A stretch of DNA of 64,000 nucleotides from Aulosira sp. FACHB-615 (GCF_014698045.1 NZ_JACJSE010000006.1:186001-250000), one strand, 5' to 3'. Positions 7,892 through 17,051 are shown, numbered from the stretch's first letter. Translations and numbers: made by a program. The notes: generated by a model from the sequence alone, not told the origin.

Positions 7892-8641
7892 CTAAACGTT
7901 CATATAGCCACCATCAACCACTAAATCTGCCGCAGTCATGTAAGATGACTCATCACTAGCCAGAAACACTACCGCCGCCGCAATTTCTTCTGGTTTACCA
8001 AAGCGTTCTAAAGGTACGGTTTGCTTAATATAATTGCCAAAATTTTCCAGGGCTTCTGGCGATAAACCCATTTTGGTTTGAAAATCAGTAGGTATTAAAC
8101 CAGGGCTAATGGCATTCACCCTAATTTGGCGCGATCCTAATTCTGCCGCTAAATTGCGAGCCAAGGAGCGCACAGCTGCTTTTGTCGCACAATAAACACT
8201 GCCCATCGCCATACCCTTTTCATTGACTGATGAAGCATTTAAGATGACACTAGCGCCGGGATTCAGTAAGCCAGATAGCTTTTGTACAGTGAAAAACACA
8301 CCTTTAACGTTGATATCAAATTGATTGTCATACAAGGTTTCGTCCATTGCTTCTAAAGCGGCAAAAAATCCGACACCGGCGTTGGCGAATAAAATATCAA
8401 GACTGCCAAATTCTGATTTAACTCGTGCTGCTAAATTATCAAGTTGAGAAAGCGATCGCACATCTGCTAATACTGGAATTACCTGAGAATTGAGTGCTTG
8501 GGCTGCGGTGTGTAAACGTTGTTCATCTTGCCCTGTAATAATTACTCGCGCACCTTCCGCAATAAACTGTTTCGCCGTCTCAAAACCAATACCCGATGTA
8601 CCTCCGGTAATCACAGCAGTTTTGTTATGCAAGCGTGCCAT
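7892..8641 (-). CDS. Short-chain dehydrogenase/reductase (SDR)
   Basis: 249 residues, classical SDR length. Nucleotide-binding TGGTSGIG is at 12-19, the NAG motif at 87-89, catalytic Ser near 137 in ILNASS, and YxxxK as Tyr150-Cys-Ala-Thr-Lys154. The C-terminal SDESSYMTAADLVVDGGYMNV is the usual SDR tail. Arg residues after the first strand suggest NADP preference, but this is not certain. It probably oxidises or reduces a small alcohol/ketone; the substrate is unknown. A short tandem repeat block (8697-8780) lies in its upstream region. Confidence 0.93.
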   Translation of the reverse strand: MARLHNKTAVITGGTSGIGFETAKQFIAEGARVIITGQDEQRLHTAAQALNSQVIPVLADVRSLSQLDNLAARVKSEFGSLDILFANAGVGFFAALEAMDETLYDNQFDINVKGVFFTVQKLSGLLNPGASVILNASSVNEKGMAMGSVYCATKAAVRSLARNLAAELGSRQIRVNAISPGLIPTDFQTKMGLSPEALENFGNYIKQTVPLERFGKPEEIAAAVVFLASDESSYMTAADLVVDGGYMNV

Positions 8642-8696
8642 TTATAATGCCTCCTGGTAGATAGGAATTAAAAATCAAAGGTTTAGGAAGGGTGAA

Positions 8697-8780
8697 GGGG
8701 TATGGGGGTGTGGGGAGTGTGGGGAGTGTGGGGAGTGTGGGGGGAAAGATTTCTTCACCATCCTCCCACACCCTTATACC
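8697..8780. repeat. Short tandem repeat block, inverted relative of 4612-4760
   Basis: A unit close to GTGTGGGGA is repeated about four times, then comes AAAGATTTCTTCACCATCC and CTCCCACACCC. The core is the reverse complement of the core at 4612-4760 (GGATGGTGAAGAAATCT). It separates the divergent SDR and metal ATPase genes, so both promoters must lie in or beside it. Confidence 0.8.
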
Positions 8781-8885
8781 CTCACACCCATTCTTTGTGC
8801 CTAAGTCTTGTGGAAAAACAATTGCTTGACCTTAACATTAATGTCAAGGTTTAACGTGAGATCAGTTGTCAATAAATTCACTCTC

Positions 8886-10799
8886 ATGGTTTACCCACAG
8901 CATTTCACCAAATTCACAAAAGAACACGCCGATATCTTAGCAGCCTTGGTTTGTGGGCTGTTGTTGTTTCTCGGATGGTTCGCCTTACATCTGGGTTGGT
9001 TGGGATGGGCAATGCTGTTGTTACCTGCTGCTTATATCATTGGTGGTTATGAAAGCGCCCGTGAGGGAATAACGACATTAATTAAAGAAAAAGAACTAGA
9101 TGTAGATTTGCTGATGATTGTGGCGGCTGTTGGTGCGGCTAGTTTGGGTTTATGGCGCAGAGAATATCACCTAATTCTTGATGGCGCGGTGTTAATTCTG
9201 ATTTTTGCGATTAGTGGCGCGTTAGAAGGCTATGCAATGGGGCGCACTGAACGGAGTATTCGCAGTTTGATGAGTTTGACACCAGATACAGCCAGGGTTT
9301 TGCATCAGGGACAAGAACAGATGCTACCCATTAGCCAATTAAAGGTGGGAGATGAAATTATTGTCAAACCCGGAGAGTTAATTCCCACCGATGGGATCAT
9401 TTTGTCTGGTTACAGCACGATTAATCAAGCGGCGATTACTGGGGAATCTTTACCTGTAGAAAAGACAGTCGGTGAGGAAGTGTTTGCAGGGACACTTAAT
9501 GGTTATGGGGCGCTGAAATTACAAGTTCACAAACCGGCTGCGAGTAATTTGATTCAGCGAGTGATTAAGTTAGTCGCAGAAGCCCAAGAAACAGCGCCAC
9601 CTTCCCAAGAGTTTATCGAAAAATTTGAACGGGGATATGCCAAGGTAATTGTGATTTCCGGCATATTGCTGGCAATATTACCGCCGTTTATTTGGGCTTG
9701 GGATTGGGAAACGACGATTTATCGGGCTTTGACTTTTTTGGTGGTGGCTTCTCCTTGTGCGTTGATGGCGGCAATTATGCCAGCATTATTATCAGGCATT
9801 GCCAATGGCGCGAAACAAGGGATTTTGTTTAAAAATGGCGCACAGTTAGAGAATATGGGTAAAGTCCGGGCGATCGCTTTTGATAAAACTGGTACTTTAA
9901 CTACAGGACAAGTGCAAGTATCTCAGGTAATGCCCAGTGAGGAATATACACAAGCAGACGTGTTAAAAGTAGCAGCCGCCTTAGAAGCATCTTCCGAACA
10001 TCCGATAGCCAAAGCCATTGTCCAAGCAGCAAGTGATTTAAATTGGCAACGGGGTACTGATGTGCAAGCGATACCAGGACAAGGTATTGTGGGAATACTC
10101 AACCACCAAAAAATTACCGTGGGCAATGCTGCTTTTATTCAGCAATATGTGACACAGCTACCCAATAAATTACAAGATTTGGCGCATAGTTGGGAATCTG
10201 AGGGCAGAACTGTGGTTTGGGTTGCCCAAAATGCGGAAGTTATCGGCGCGATCGCCATTGCAGATATGATTAGACCAGAAGCTGCTGCTACCATTCGCCG
10301 CCTGCGTCAGTTGGGAGTGGAAGAAATTGTCATGATGACAGGCGATAACCAGCGTACAGCCCAAAGTGTCGCTCAAACCATAGGCATCACTCAGGTTTAC
10401 GCCCAACTCCTACCAGAAGATAAACTCAATCTCATCCGCAACTTGCAGAAACAATATCAAACTGTAGCAATGGTGGGAGATGGAATCAACGATGCGCCTG
10501 CTTTAGCCCAAGCATCTGTAGGCATAGCAATGGGTGGCGCGGGTAGTGATGTCGCCTTAGAAACGGCAGATATTGTTTTAATCGCAGACAGACTCGAAAA
10601 AATGGTTGTCGCAATGGAACTCGGCAGGCGATCGCAATTTATTATTAAACAAAACATTACTTTTGCGCTGACATCTATTATTTTGTTAATGCTGGCTAAC
10701 TTTGTGGGGAATATTAACCTCCCCATCGGTGTCATTGGCCATGAAGGTTCAACAGTGTTAGTTACTCTGAACGGCTTGCGCTTGCTGAGGAGATTCTAA
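8886..10799 (+). CDS. P1B-4-type heavy-metal transporting ATPase (Co/Zn class, CoaT-like)
   Basis: 637 residues from ATG 8886; the frame is open from 8808 with another ATG at 8841. P-type ATPase hallmarks: TGES at 185-188, phosphorylation motif DKTGT at 333-337, later MMTGDN and MVGDGINDAPAL. The membrane metal site is SPC (289-291) instead of CPC, and the last helix holds HEGST (about 619). SPC plus HEG[GS]T marks the P1B-4 subgroup, which lacks N-terminal metal-binding domains, as here. Characterised members export Co2+, Zn2+ or Fe2+; cyanobacterial CoaT is a cobalt exporter. No CoaR-like regulator is next to it. A perfect 10-bp-stem hairpin follows. Confidence 0.92.
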   Translation: MVYPQHFTKFTKEHADILAALVCGLLLFLGWFALHLGWLGWAMLLLPAAYIIGGYESAREGITTLIKEKELDVDLLMIVAAVGAASLGLWRREYHLILDGAVLILIFAISGALEGYAMGRTERSIRSLMSLTPDTARVLHQGQEQMLPISQLKVGDEIIVKPGELIPTDGIILSGYSTINQAAITGESLPVEKTVGEEVFAGTLNGYGALKLQVHKPAASNLIQRVIKLVAEAQETAPPSQEFIEKFERGYAKVIVISGILLAILPPFIWAWDWETTIYRALTFLVVASPCALMAAIMPALLSGIANGAKQGILFKNGAQLENMGKVRAIAFDKTGTLTTGQVQVSQVMPSEEYTQADVLKVAAALEASSEHPIAKAIVQAASDLNWQRGTDVQAIPGQGIVGILNHQKITVGNAAFIQQYVTQLPNKLQDLAHSWESEGRTVVWVAQNAEVIGAIAIADMIRPEAAATIRRLRQLGVEEIVMMTGDNQRTAQSVAQTIGITQVYAQLLPEDKLNLIRNLQKQYQTVAMVGDGINDAPALAQASVGIAMGGAGSDVALETADIVLIADRLEKMVVAMELGRRSQFIIKQNITFALTSIILLMLANFVGNINLPIGVIGHEGSTVLVTLNGLRLLRRF

Positions 10800-10837
10800 G
10801 AGGATGTTTGAAAAAGCGTAGATTAATTTGAGGAACA

Positions 10838-10869
10838 AAACCCAACAAAGTCTTGAGAATGTTGGGTTT
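10838..10869 (+). terminator. Perfect 10-bp-stem hairpin after metal ATPase gene
   Basis: AAACCCAACA (10838-10847) and TGTTGGGTTT (10860-10869) are perfectly complementary around a 12-base loop. It lies between the convergent metal ATPase and esterase genes. No long T-run follows, so it may be a factor-independent terminator only in combination, or a dispersed repeat. Confidence 0.5.
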
Positions 10870-10944
10870 CGCTACTGTTCTGCTCAACTTTTTACTTTTA
10901 CCTTGTTGTACTAGCCTCTAGCCTCTCTTTCATTGAAAGCTGTA

Positions 10945-11868
10945 TCAATTATTCCTAATCACACCTTGCTTAATCAAGAATGTTTTAATAGCTGCATAAA
11001 TTCGTCTTTTTTGCGCTTTACTAAAACCGCCATGTTCTGCACCTTTCACAGTAAATAATTGATTGACAGTTCCAGCTTGACGCAATGCTTGGTGTAGTCT
11101 CACTGCATGACTATAAGGCACAAAATTATCTTTTTCACCATGTATGGTTAGAATTGGGGGAAGATTTGGACGCACAAAATTAATTGGAGAAACACTTTTC
11201 GCAATTTCTATTTCTCGCGGAGAATTACGATTACCAAACCATTGCACAGCAAAATATTTTTGATTACGTCCAATTAACAAATCATTCACATCAGTAATTC
11301 CCGACCAATTAACTATGGCAGCAACTTTTGTTGGTTTGCTTTCGGGGCAGTTTTGATTAAATTTTTTCACATCAGGCATCATTCCCGTAGTTAATGATAG
11401 ATGTCCACCTGCGGAAAAGCCAGTCAACACAATTTTCTTGGTATCAAAGTTATATTTTGAGGCGTTATTAACTACCCAATTTAAAGCACATAGAGCATCT
11501 TCCACTGCGGCTGGTGCTAATGCTACCTTTGCTAATCTATATTCAATATTAACTACAGAAAATCCCCAATCAAAATAAGGTTTAAAAAATAACTCATCTT
11601 CTTTTTCACCTTTAATCCAACCTCCGCCATGAATTACCATTAATGTCGGACTTAAGCCAGATTTTTTGTTTTTGTAAACATCAAGAGTTAATTTAGTTTC
11701 ATTTACTTGTTCATAAACAATGTTGCGTTCTAAATTATAAACTTGGCGTTGATTTACCTGTGCAAGCTGATTAGCAAAGACTTGCCCACTATTCAAAATT
11801 ATAATAGCGAGAGTAACAATAGCCGCAATGAGATAAAACTGACGATATGACTTGTTTTTAAGTATCAT
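10945..11868 (-). CDS. Secreted/anchored alpha/beta hydrolase, BD-FAE esterase-like
   Basis: 307 residues. Residues 11-33 are a hydrophobic signal or anchor segment. The hormone-sensitive-lipase-type oxyanion motif HGGGW is at 80-84, the nucleophile elbow GFSAGG has Ser152, the catalytic Asp lies in HGEKDNFVPY (about 251) and His in KGAEHGGF (about 284). The complete triad indicates an active esterase or lipase, probably extracytoplasmic. No pathway context: the ATPase converges on it and the SGNH gene lies further upstream on the same strand, separated by repeats. Confidence 0.88.
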   Translation of the reverse strand: MILKNKSYRQFYLIAAIVTLAIIILNSGQVFANQLAQVNQRQVYNLERNIVYEQVNETKLTLDVYKNKKSGLSPTLMVIHGGGWIKGEKEDELFFKPYFDWGFSVVNIEYRLAKVALAPAAVEDALCALNWVVNNASKYNFDTKKIVLTGFSAGGHLSLTTGMMPDVKKFNQNCPESKPTKVAAIVNWSGITDVNDLLIGRNQKYFAVQWFGNRNSPREIEIAKSVSPINFVRPNLPPILTIHGEKDNFVPYSHAVRLHQALRQAGTVNQLFTVKGAEHGGFSKAQKRRIYAAIKTFLIKQGVIRNN

Positions 11869-11890
11869 AAGACTAATTAAATAGAGGTGA

Positions 11891-11972
11891 TATGTTTCAG
11901 GAATAATTAACCGCAGATGGACGCGGATGGACGCAGATAAATTTTTACCTCAGCAGACTAGAAAGAGCTATA
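11891..11972 (-). mobile_element. MITE-like element, shortened copy of 32640-32745
   Basis: Read on the minus strand, it starts TATAGCTCTTTCTAGTCTGC, passes through ATTTATCTGCGTCCATCC and CTGCGGTTAATTATTC, and ends in a GAAACATA remnant. The element at 32640-32745 has the same order of segments with few differences. Relative to that copy the right end is internally deleted. No coding capacity. Confidence 0.65.
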
Positions 11973-12040
11973 GCATTCCTAAATAATTTAAAAACCTCTA
12001 TCTCCCTTGTCTACCTTGTCTACCTTTTCTCCCTGAAGTC
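11969..12040 (+). repeat. Degenerate TATAGCAATCCTA-family end with CTTGTCTACC repeats
   Basis: TATAGCATTCCTAAAT starts at 11969, overlapping the end of the neighbouring element. It is followed by tandem TCTCCCTTGTCTACCTTGTC motifs, as in the better preserved element at 50040-50133. No right-hand inverted end was found before the SGNH gene stop at 12056. Confidence 0.5.
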
Positions 12041-12055
12041 TCTTATTCATATCAA

Positions 12056-13054
12056 TTATTTTTTCAGATGAGTCGCAGGTTTTAACTTTGGTTTTAAGAC
12101 ACCTTCATCTATCATTCTTTTTTTGAGAATTTCAATCATAATTTTAGCGCCATGCTCAGTTGGATGTAAGCCATCGTTATACCGAACTCTTGCTTTTCTC
12201 CCTGTACTATCTGCCGCTATAGGCGAAAATTTACCGTTGACAGCAAAGGTATTCCAATAATCAACAAATTCGATTTTAGGGTGAACGGCTGAGACTTTTT
12301 GATAAATTCGATTAAAAATAGGAAAGAATTTATTATATCTAGCCACATTCGATATTGGATGACCTATCCAGTAAACTTTTTTGACGGGATATTCATCGAG
12401 TAATTTTGCATATCTTTCGACACGTTCTTCATAAGCTTTTTCCCACTCTGGAGTTAATTCTGCATACAACTTTTTGTTAGCATCTAAAATATTCTGGTCA
12501 TCATTACCACCAAAAATCACTACCATTATATCAGGGTTATTTTGTTGAATCAGTTCGCGTGTGCGGGAATACCAATCATAAAAATCGATGCGATTTAAGC
12601 CTGTGGAGATTTTATAAAAAACTTTAATACTTTCCAAGCTATAATCGGATTTTTTGACATCATTCTCAAATGCAACTCCCAAAAAACTCATAATCGAATC
12701 ACCCAGCAATAAGAAACGTTTTGCTGGTTCTGCTTGCTTGATAGGTGGGCTAGTAACTGATGGGGTTGGAATAGTAGTTTCAGGTTTTTTTGGAATCTGA
12801 GGTTCAGGTTTTATAGGGACTTCTGTAGCTTGTGCTGTGGCTTGAGATTTACCATCAATTTCTTTGATACTATCCCAAAAATCAGATTCAACTTTACTAA
12901 GTCCTTCTAGTTCAACTTGTTGGGCTATTTGTTTAACTTCGCTGGGTGCGATGGGGCTAGAACCTAAACTTTTCAGAAAGATAGGTTCATTCACCATCAC
13001 TAGACTGTAAGTAACTAAACCACAAAGAGCTAAAAACTTTAAGTCTTGCATCAT
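12056..13054 (-). CDS. SGNH/GDSL-family hydrolase (DUF459-like), likely O-acylation partner
   Basis: 332 residues. An N-terminal hydrophobic helix (about 7-20) and a Pro/Thr-rich linker (about 75-110) lead to an SGNH domain. Block I is LLLGDSIMSF with Ser120, block III is IFGGNDDQN (Asn184), and the Asp/His pair is YNDGLHPTEHG with Asp294 and His297. All catalytic blocks are present. It starts 30 bases after the MBOAT gene on the same strand. AlgI/AlgJ- and PatA/PatB-like systems use such pairs: the MBOAT protein passes acetyl across the membrane and the SGNH protein transfers it. A role in acetylating an exported glycan is inferred from this pairing. Confidence 0.85.
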   Translation of the reverse strand: MMQDLKFLALCGLVTYSLVMVNEPIFLKSLGSSPIAPSEVKQIAQQVELEGLSKVESDFWDSIKEIDGKSQATAQATEVPIKPEPQIPKKPETTIPTPSVTSPPIKQAEPAKRFLLLGDSIMSFLGVAFENDVKKSDYSLESIKVFYKISTGLNRIDFYDWYSRTRELIQQNNPDIMVVIFGGNDDQNILDANKKLYAELTPEWEKAYEERVERYAKLLDEYPVKKVYWIGHPISNVARYNKFFPIFNRIYQKVSAVHPKIEFVDYWNTFAVNGKFSPIAADSTGRKARVRYNDGLHPTEHGAKIMIEILKKRMIDEGVLKPKLKPATHLKK

Positions 13055-13084
13055 ATTAATAATTATCAGAAATATTTCAATAAC

Positions 13085-14602
13085 TTAGAAACCAAAATAA
13101 ACAAATGGCGGTACGGTATTTGGCCCTAATCTAAATACGATATATAGCAAGGTAGATGTCAGTATGGCTTGAATGATGAAATTCCGCTTGGCTAAGAGGT
13201 TTTGTAAATAAACACTAATTTTATCTCCATAAAAATTCATCATAAATATGATGGCGAACGTGATATATAACTGCCAAAGATTAAATTGCGATCGCAACTC
13301 CAAATTTGAGGAGAAATTCACCATCTGCTGTAAAAATTTCAGTGCAGTTTCCCAGTTAGATGTATTGAAAAATATCCAACATAAACTTACATAGCTAAAA
13401 GTCAAAGCACAGGCAAATATCGGCTTAAATATATATACAGTTTGTCGAAAATAAAATCGGCACCAATTCAACCAAAATTGTGTTTGACTCCTCCGTGAAA
13501 AAACAATAATATGGCTGCTAGTTAAAGACTGATCAGATTGCTTTTTGGGATGAAAGTTTTTCATCAAATCTTTCACAAGGTGAGTAAAAACCAAACCAAT
13601 TCCATGCAAAAATCCCCAAATCAAGAAATTCACACCTGCACCATGCCAAAAACCACCAATTACCATCGTCATTAGTAAATTAAAATGTTTCCTCAAATTC
13701 CCCTTACGGCTTCCTCCCAAGGAAATATATAAATAATCTCGCAACCATTCTGAAAGACTAATGTGCCATCTACGCCAAAACTCCTGCAAACTTTGAGCGC
13801 AGTAAGGCATATTAAAATTAAGCACTGGCGGAAATCCTAACAAACTAGAAATAGCATTGGCTAAATCAGAATAACCACTAAAATCAACATATATATAGCA
13901 AGAATAAGCTAGTGCCGCTAAAATTAAATCGAAACTTGAGTATTGTTCTGGTAGTTGAAACGGTACTTTGATAAAGTTAAATAAAAAACTCGATAAAGTG
14001 TATTTCTTAAACAGACCAGAAATTATCAAAATAATAACTCTTTCTATCTGATAATTATATTTTTTCTCACTGTTTAACTGTTGATAAAATTCTGTTGCTC
14101 TAGCTATTGGCCCTGAAGCAATTTGTGGAAAGTAAGTAATATAAACTGCATAATCTAAAAACTTGGGACAAGCAAGTTGATTTTTATAGCAGTCAATTAA
14201 ATGAGAAATAACTCGGAATGTGTAGAAGGAAATTCCAACTGGGATTAAAACTTGTAAAATTGGAATCTCACTGGAAATTTTGAATGTATTTAATACTTCT
14301 TGTAAGGAATCAATGAAAAAATTATAATATTTAAAGAAGCCTAGATATACCAAGTTAATAACTATACCAAAGACAAGAAAAAAGCGTCTATTTTTACCTG
14401 TACTTATACCTTCAAGTATTAAATAATTAGTTATAACATTGGCACTTAACAATTCTAGAAAATGCCAGCCAAAAAAAGCATAAAAAATTACATTAACAAT
14501 TAACAGAAAATATTTGTAAGCCAGAACGTGAGATTTTAAAAAACCGGCACAAGCAAATGTACCTATAAAGAATAGGAAAAAATCGTATGTAGGGAATAAC
14601 AC
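13085..14602 (-). CDS. MBOAT family membrane O-acyltransferase (AlgI/DltB-like)
   Basis: 505 residues with about ten or more membrane segments. Family hallmarks: SGPIARATEFY near 163, FSGYSDLANAIS near 241, QEFWRRWHISLSEWLRDYLY near 283 (His290) and the catalytic GGFWHGAG with His320. MBOAT proteins of this class move acyl groups from cytoplasmic donors to acceptors outside the membrane, usually acetyl to polysaccharide or D-alanine to teichoic acid. With no teichoic acid expected in cyanobacteria and an SGNH gene 30 bases downstream, exopolysaccharide or peptidoglycan O-acetylation is the likelier role. Confidence 0.92.
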   Translation of the reverse strand: MLFPTYDFFLFFIGTFACAGFLKSHVLAYKYFLLIVNVIFYAFFGWHFLELLSANVITNYLILEGISTGKNRRFFLVFGIVINLVYLGFFKYYNFFIDSLQEVLNTFKISSEIPILQVLIPVGISFYTFRVISHLIDCYKNQLACPKFLDYAVYITYFPQIASGPIARATEFYQQLNSEKKYNYQIERVIILIISGLFKKYTLSSFLFNFIKVPFQLPEQYSSFDLILAALAYSCYIYVDFSGYSDLANAISSLLGFPPVLNFNMPYCAQSLQEFWRRWHISLSEWLRDYLYISLGGSRKGNLRKHFNLLMTMVIGGFWHGAGVNFLIWGFLHGIGLVFTHLVKDLMKNFHPKKQSDQSLTSSHIIVFSRRSQTQFWLNWCRFYFRQTVYIFKPIFACALTFSYVSLCWIFFNTSNWETALKFLQQMVNFSSNLELRSQFNLWQLYITFAIIFMMNFYGDKISVYLQNLLAKRNFIIQAILTSTLLYIVFRLGPNTVPPFVYFGF

Positions 14603-14746
14603 TGATAGTTTTAGGATGCAGATGTGTGTGAATAAGTAAGTATATTGTGGTTGAGATTAGTAAATTTTGTCTTCGGTGTATTCACTCGTTCCAAAGTCAA
14701 TGCTTAAATAAATAAACGATACTTGTGAGTGAATATACTAAAACCA

Positions 14747-16234
14747 ATGTTGAGCAGAATTAATCGCCAAACACATAAAGTTTCTCTGAGTTTAATCCTA
14801 CTGTTTCTGGGGATGCACATTGGTATTATTCAACAAGCTGCTACAGCCCAAACTCCAGCTTCCCCTACATCTACAACAAAATCAGTCTGTCCTGCCCAAT
14901 TAGGCGCACTGATAGATACTACTATTAATCGTCCTTTGTTTAGTCGCGCCCGTTGGGGAATTTTAGTGAAAAATTTAGTTTCTACCCAAACTCTTTATAA
15001 CCGTGATGGGGAGAAATATTTTATTCCTGCTTCTAATACTAAGTTGTTAACTACAGCCACAGCACTAAAACAATTAGGCGCAGATTTTCGCATTCGTACT
15101 TCTGTTTATCAAGATGCTGATGGTAGTTTGCGTGTTGTTGGTAGGGGAGATCCGAGTTTAAAAAATGCTCAATTAACAGAATTAGCCAAGCAATTACGCC
15201 AACAGGGAATTACTCAAGTTACTAATTTAATTGCTGATGATAGTTACTTTCAAGGAGATGTTGTAAATCCGAGTTGGCAATGGGAAGATGTGCAAGCTGA
15301 TTATGGCGCACCAGTTAATAGTTTAATTTTAAATGAAAATGCTGCCGTGTTAACTTTGTTGCCACAAACAGTAGGCAACCCATTACAAATTAAATGGGCT
15401 GATCCTACAGAAGCATATCAATGGCGAGTCGAAAATAATTCTGTAACTGTGCAGAAAGATGAACCAGGGTTAGTAGAAATTAAGCGTGATTTAAAAGGGG
15501 CGGTGCTGTATTTACAAGGACAATTACCTGTGAATGCTGCACCAGAAGTTACTGCGATCGCAGTTTTTGATCCTACACAAAATTTCTTACGTAAATTTCG
15601 CCAAAGTTTAGCAGCAACCGGAATTTCTGTGCAGCAAACATCTATTGTTAATGGTGGTAATAATGAACGCGAAGTTGCTGCAATTGAATCTCCACCTTTG
15701 TCTGATTTATTAACTGAAACTAATGTTAATAGTAATAATTTATTTGCCGAGGCTTTATTAAGAACTTTAGCGCATAAACAACAATTAACCAAAAATCAAA
15801 ATACTGCTGATGTTGGTTTGAAAGTTATGCAAGAAACCTTAACTCAATTTGGAGTTAAACCCAACAGTTATAGCGTATTTGATGGTTCTGGTTTATCGCG
15901 GAAAAATTTAATTAGTCCAGAAGCTTTGGTACAATTGTTAGAAGCGATCGCAGCATCCCCAGAAGCCAAAGTTTTTCGTGCGACTTTACCTGTAGCTGGA
16001 GTGAGTGGTAGTTTAAAAAATCGCTTTCGCAACACATCAGCCGAGGGAATTGTACAAGCTAAAACAGGTACTTTAAGAGGAGTAGTTGCTCTCTCAGGAT
16101 ATATAGATTCACCACAGTATGAACCATTAGTTTTTAGCATTATTGTGAATCAATCTGATCAACCAGCTAGTACAATTCGCCAAGCTGTTGATGAGATTGT
16201 TGTTCTATTAACACAGCTACGTCGTAATTGTTAG
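14747..16234 (+). CDS. dacB: PBP4-type D-alanyl-D-alanine carboxypeptidase/endopeptidase (S13)
   Basis: 495 residues from ATG 14747; an in-frame GTG at 14729 would add six. Residues about 12-35 are a signal peptide ending near ATAQTP. The penicillin-binding motifs are SxxK as Ser96-Asn-Thr-Lys99 (IPASNTKLL), SxN in NVNSNNLFAEAL (about 330) and KTG in QAKTGTLRG (about 440). The long insert between the first two motifs is typical of family S13. The enzyme trims or cleaves peptidoglycan cross-bridges in the periplasm. It is transcribed divergently from the MBOAT-SGNH pair; a MITE follows it at 16247. Confidence 0.93.
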   Translation: MLSRINRQTHKVSLSLILLFLGMHIGIIQQAATAQTPASPTSTTKSVCPAQLGALIDTTINRPLFSRARWGILVKNLVSTQTLYNRDGEKYFIPASNTKLLTTATALKQLGADFRIRTSVYQDADGSLRVVGRGDPSLKNAQLTELAKQLRQQGITQVTNLIADDSYFQGDVVNPSWQWEDVQADYGAPVNSLILNENAAVLTLLPQTVGNPLQIKWADPTEAYQWRVENNSVTVQKDEPGLVEIKRDLKGAVLYLQGQLPVNAAPEVTAIAVFDPTQNFLRKFRQSLAATGISVQQTSIVNGGNNEREVAAIESPPLSDLLTETNVNSNNLFAEALLRTLAHKQQLTKNQNTADVGLKVMQETLTQFGVKPNSYSVFDGSGLSRKNLISPEALVQLLEAIAASPEAKVFRATLPVAGVSGSLKNRFRNTSAEGIVQAKTGTLRGVVALSGYIDSPQYEPLVFSIIVNQSDQPASTIRQAVDEIVVLLTQLRRNC

Positions 16235-16246
16235 TTCTAATTAACT

Positions 16247-16310
16247 AGGACTTACGCAGAGGCTATGTAACTCAGGAATGAGAGTTTGAGAGGTTTTTTG
16301 CGTAAGTCCT
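16247..16310. mobile_element. MITE-like element, AGGACTTACGCA family (64 bp)
   Basis: AGGACTTACGCA (16247-16258) and TGCGTAAGTCCT (16299-16310) are perfect 12-bp terminal inverted repeats. The inner right part GAGTTTGAGAGGTTTTTTGC matches the copy at 53233-53325 with one difference. A left-deleted copy is at 49043-49100 and a lone left end at 6952-6963. No coding capacity. The hairpin may also serve as a transcript end for the carboxypeptidase gene. Confidence 0.75.
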
Positions 16311-16370
16311 GTATTCATATCTTCAATGCTTGCTTTGGCTTGTGACACTCCTGGGTACAGACTCAAGGTT

Positions 16371-16862
16371 TTAAGCAGCAAGAGAGATTTTCTTTTTTTC
16401 ACGAGCATCGACTACTAAGACTAAGCATAAAGCTGCGATCGCTTTTTGCCATTCTTTTCTGACTACTGGATTTTCTACACCATCAAATAACCCTATCAGG
16501 CGAGGAACTGAAGCTTCTAAAGCTGGACGTGGTACAGGGCGATGTAATTCAACTAAGTGAGTTAAACTTTCTTGATTGTTCACAAAACCAATTACCCACG
16601 CAGTTGCATGATCTGGACTGTCGGGAACACGTTTAACACCCAACTCGTTTTTTAACCAATTGTAAAAAGGTGGTAATTCTTGGGCTAAAACTGCTCCGGC
16701 TGTAGGTAATGTTTCTTTGAGCAATTTAATATCTAAACTCGCTAATTCTTGTTGCAATTCTGGCAAAATCAGTACTTCACTCAGTGATTTTGACAGGATA
16801 GATTCTAGTTGTGCTTGGGAAAGGTTTAGGTGTTGGGTGAATGTTGTAAGTAGCAAACTCAT
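16371..16862 (-). CDS. Hypothetical protein, 163 residues, cytosolic
   Basis: I do not recognise the family. The protein lacks a signal peptide and membrane span, and is rich in helix-forming Leu, Glu and Gln. Visible segments include PPFYNWLKNELGVKRVPDSP, then ATAWVIGFVNNQESL and RPVPRPALEASVPRLIGLFD. The tail is basic (DAREKKKISLAA). The regular codon use and the length suggest a real gene. It stands between two convergently or divergently placed cell-envelope/quality-control genes with no shared operon. Confidence 0.65.
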   Translation of the reverse strand: MSLLLTTFTQHLNLSQAQLESILSKSLSEVLILPELQQELASLDIKLLKETLPTAGAVLAQELPPFYNWLKNELGVKRVPDSPDHATAWVIGFVNNQESLTHLVELHRPVPRPALEASVPRLIGLFDGVENPVVRKEWQKAIAALCLVLVVDAREKKKISLAA

Positions 16863-17020
16863 GCTTTAATCCTCTAGAAATTACTAGTTCACTTTTGCTA
16901 CCTTTTAGCAACAAAATTATGCTCAAAATATAGACAAACTTTAGGAAGAATTTTAGTATCTCTAGGAAGATGGCATTGTAGTTAAAGTTATAAATTCGGT
17001 TGTAATTATTCATGAAAAAA

Positions 17021-17051
17021 TATCCCCTACTTTTTTAATAAGTCGGGGATA
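17021..17051. terminator. TATCCCC...GGGGATA hairpin
   Basis: TATCCCCTACTT and AAGTCGGGGATA face each other around TTTTAAT, with one mismatch. It lies between two minus-strand genes (ends 17110, starts 16862), so it may terminate the upstream one. Close relatives (CCCCGACTT/AAGTCGGGG) occur at 31983, 49936 and 53004, so it is also a dispersed palindrome. Confidence 0.55.

Noticed and set aside
16777..17013. Minus-strand 78-codon hydrophobic frame
   Set aside because: Overlaps the start of the 163-residue gene in another frame and consists of AT-rich intergenic DNA.
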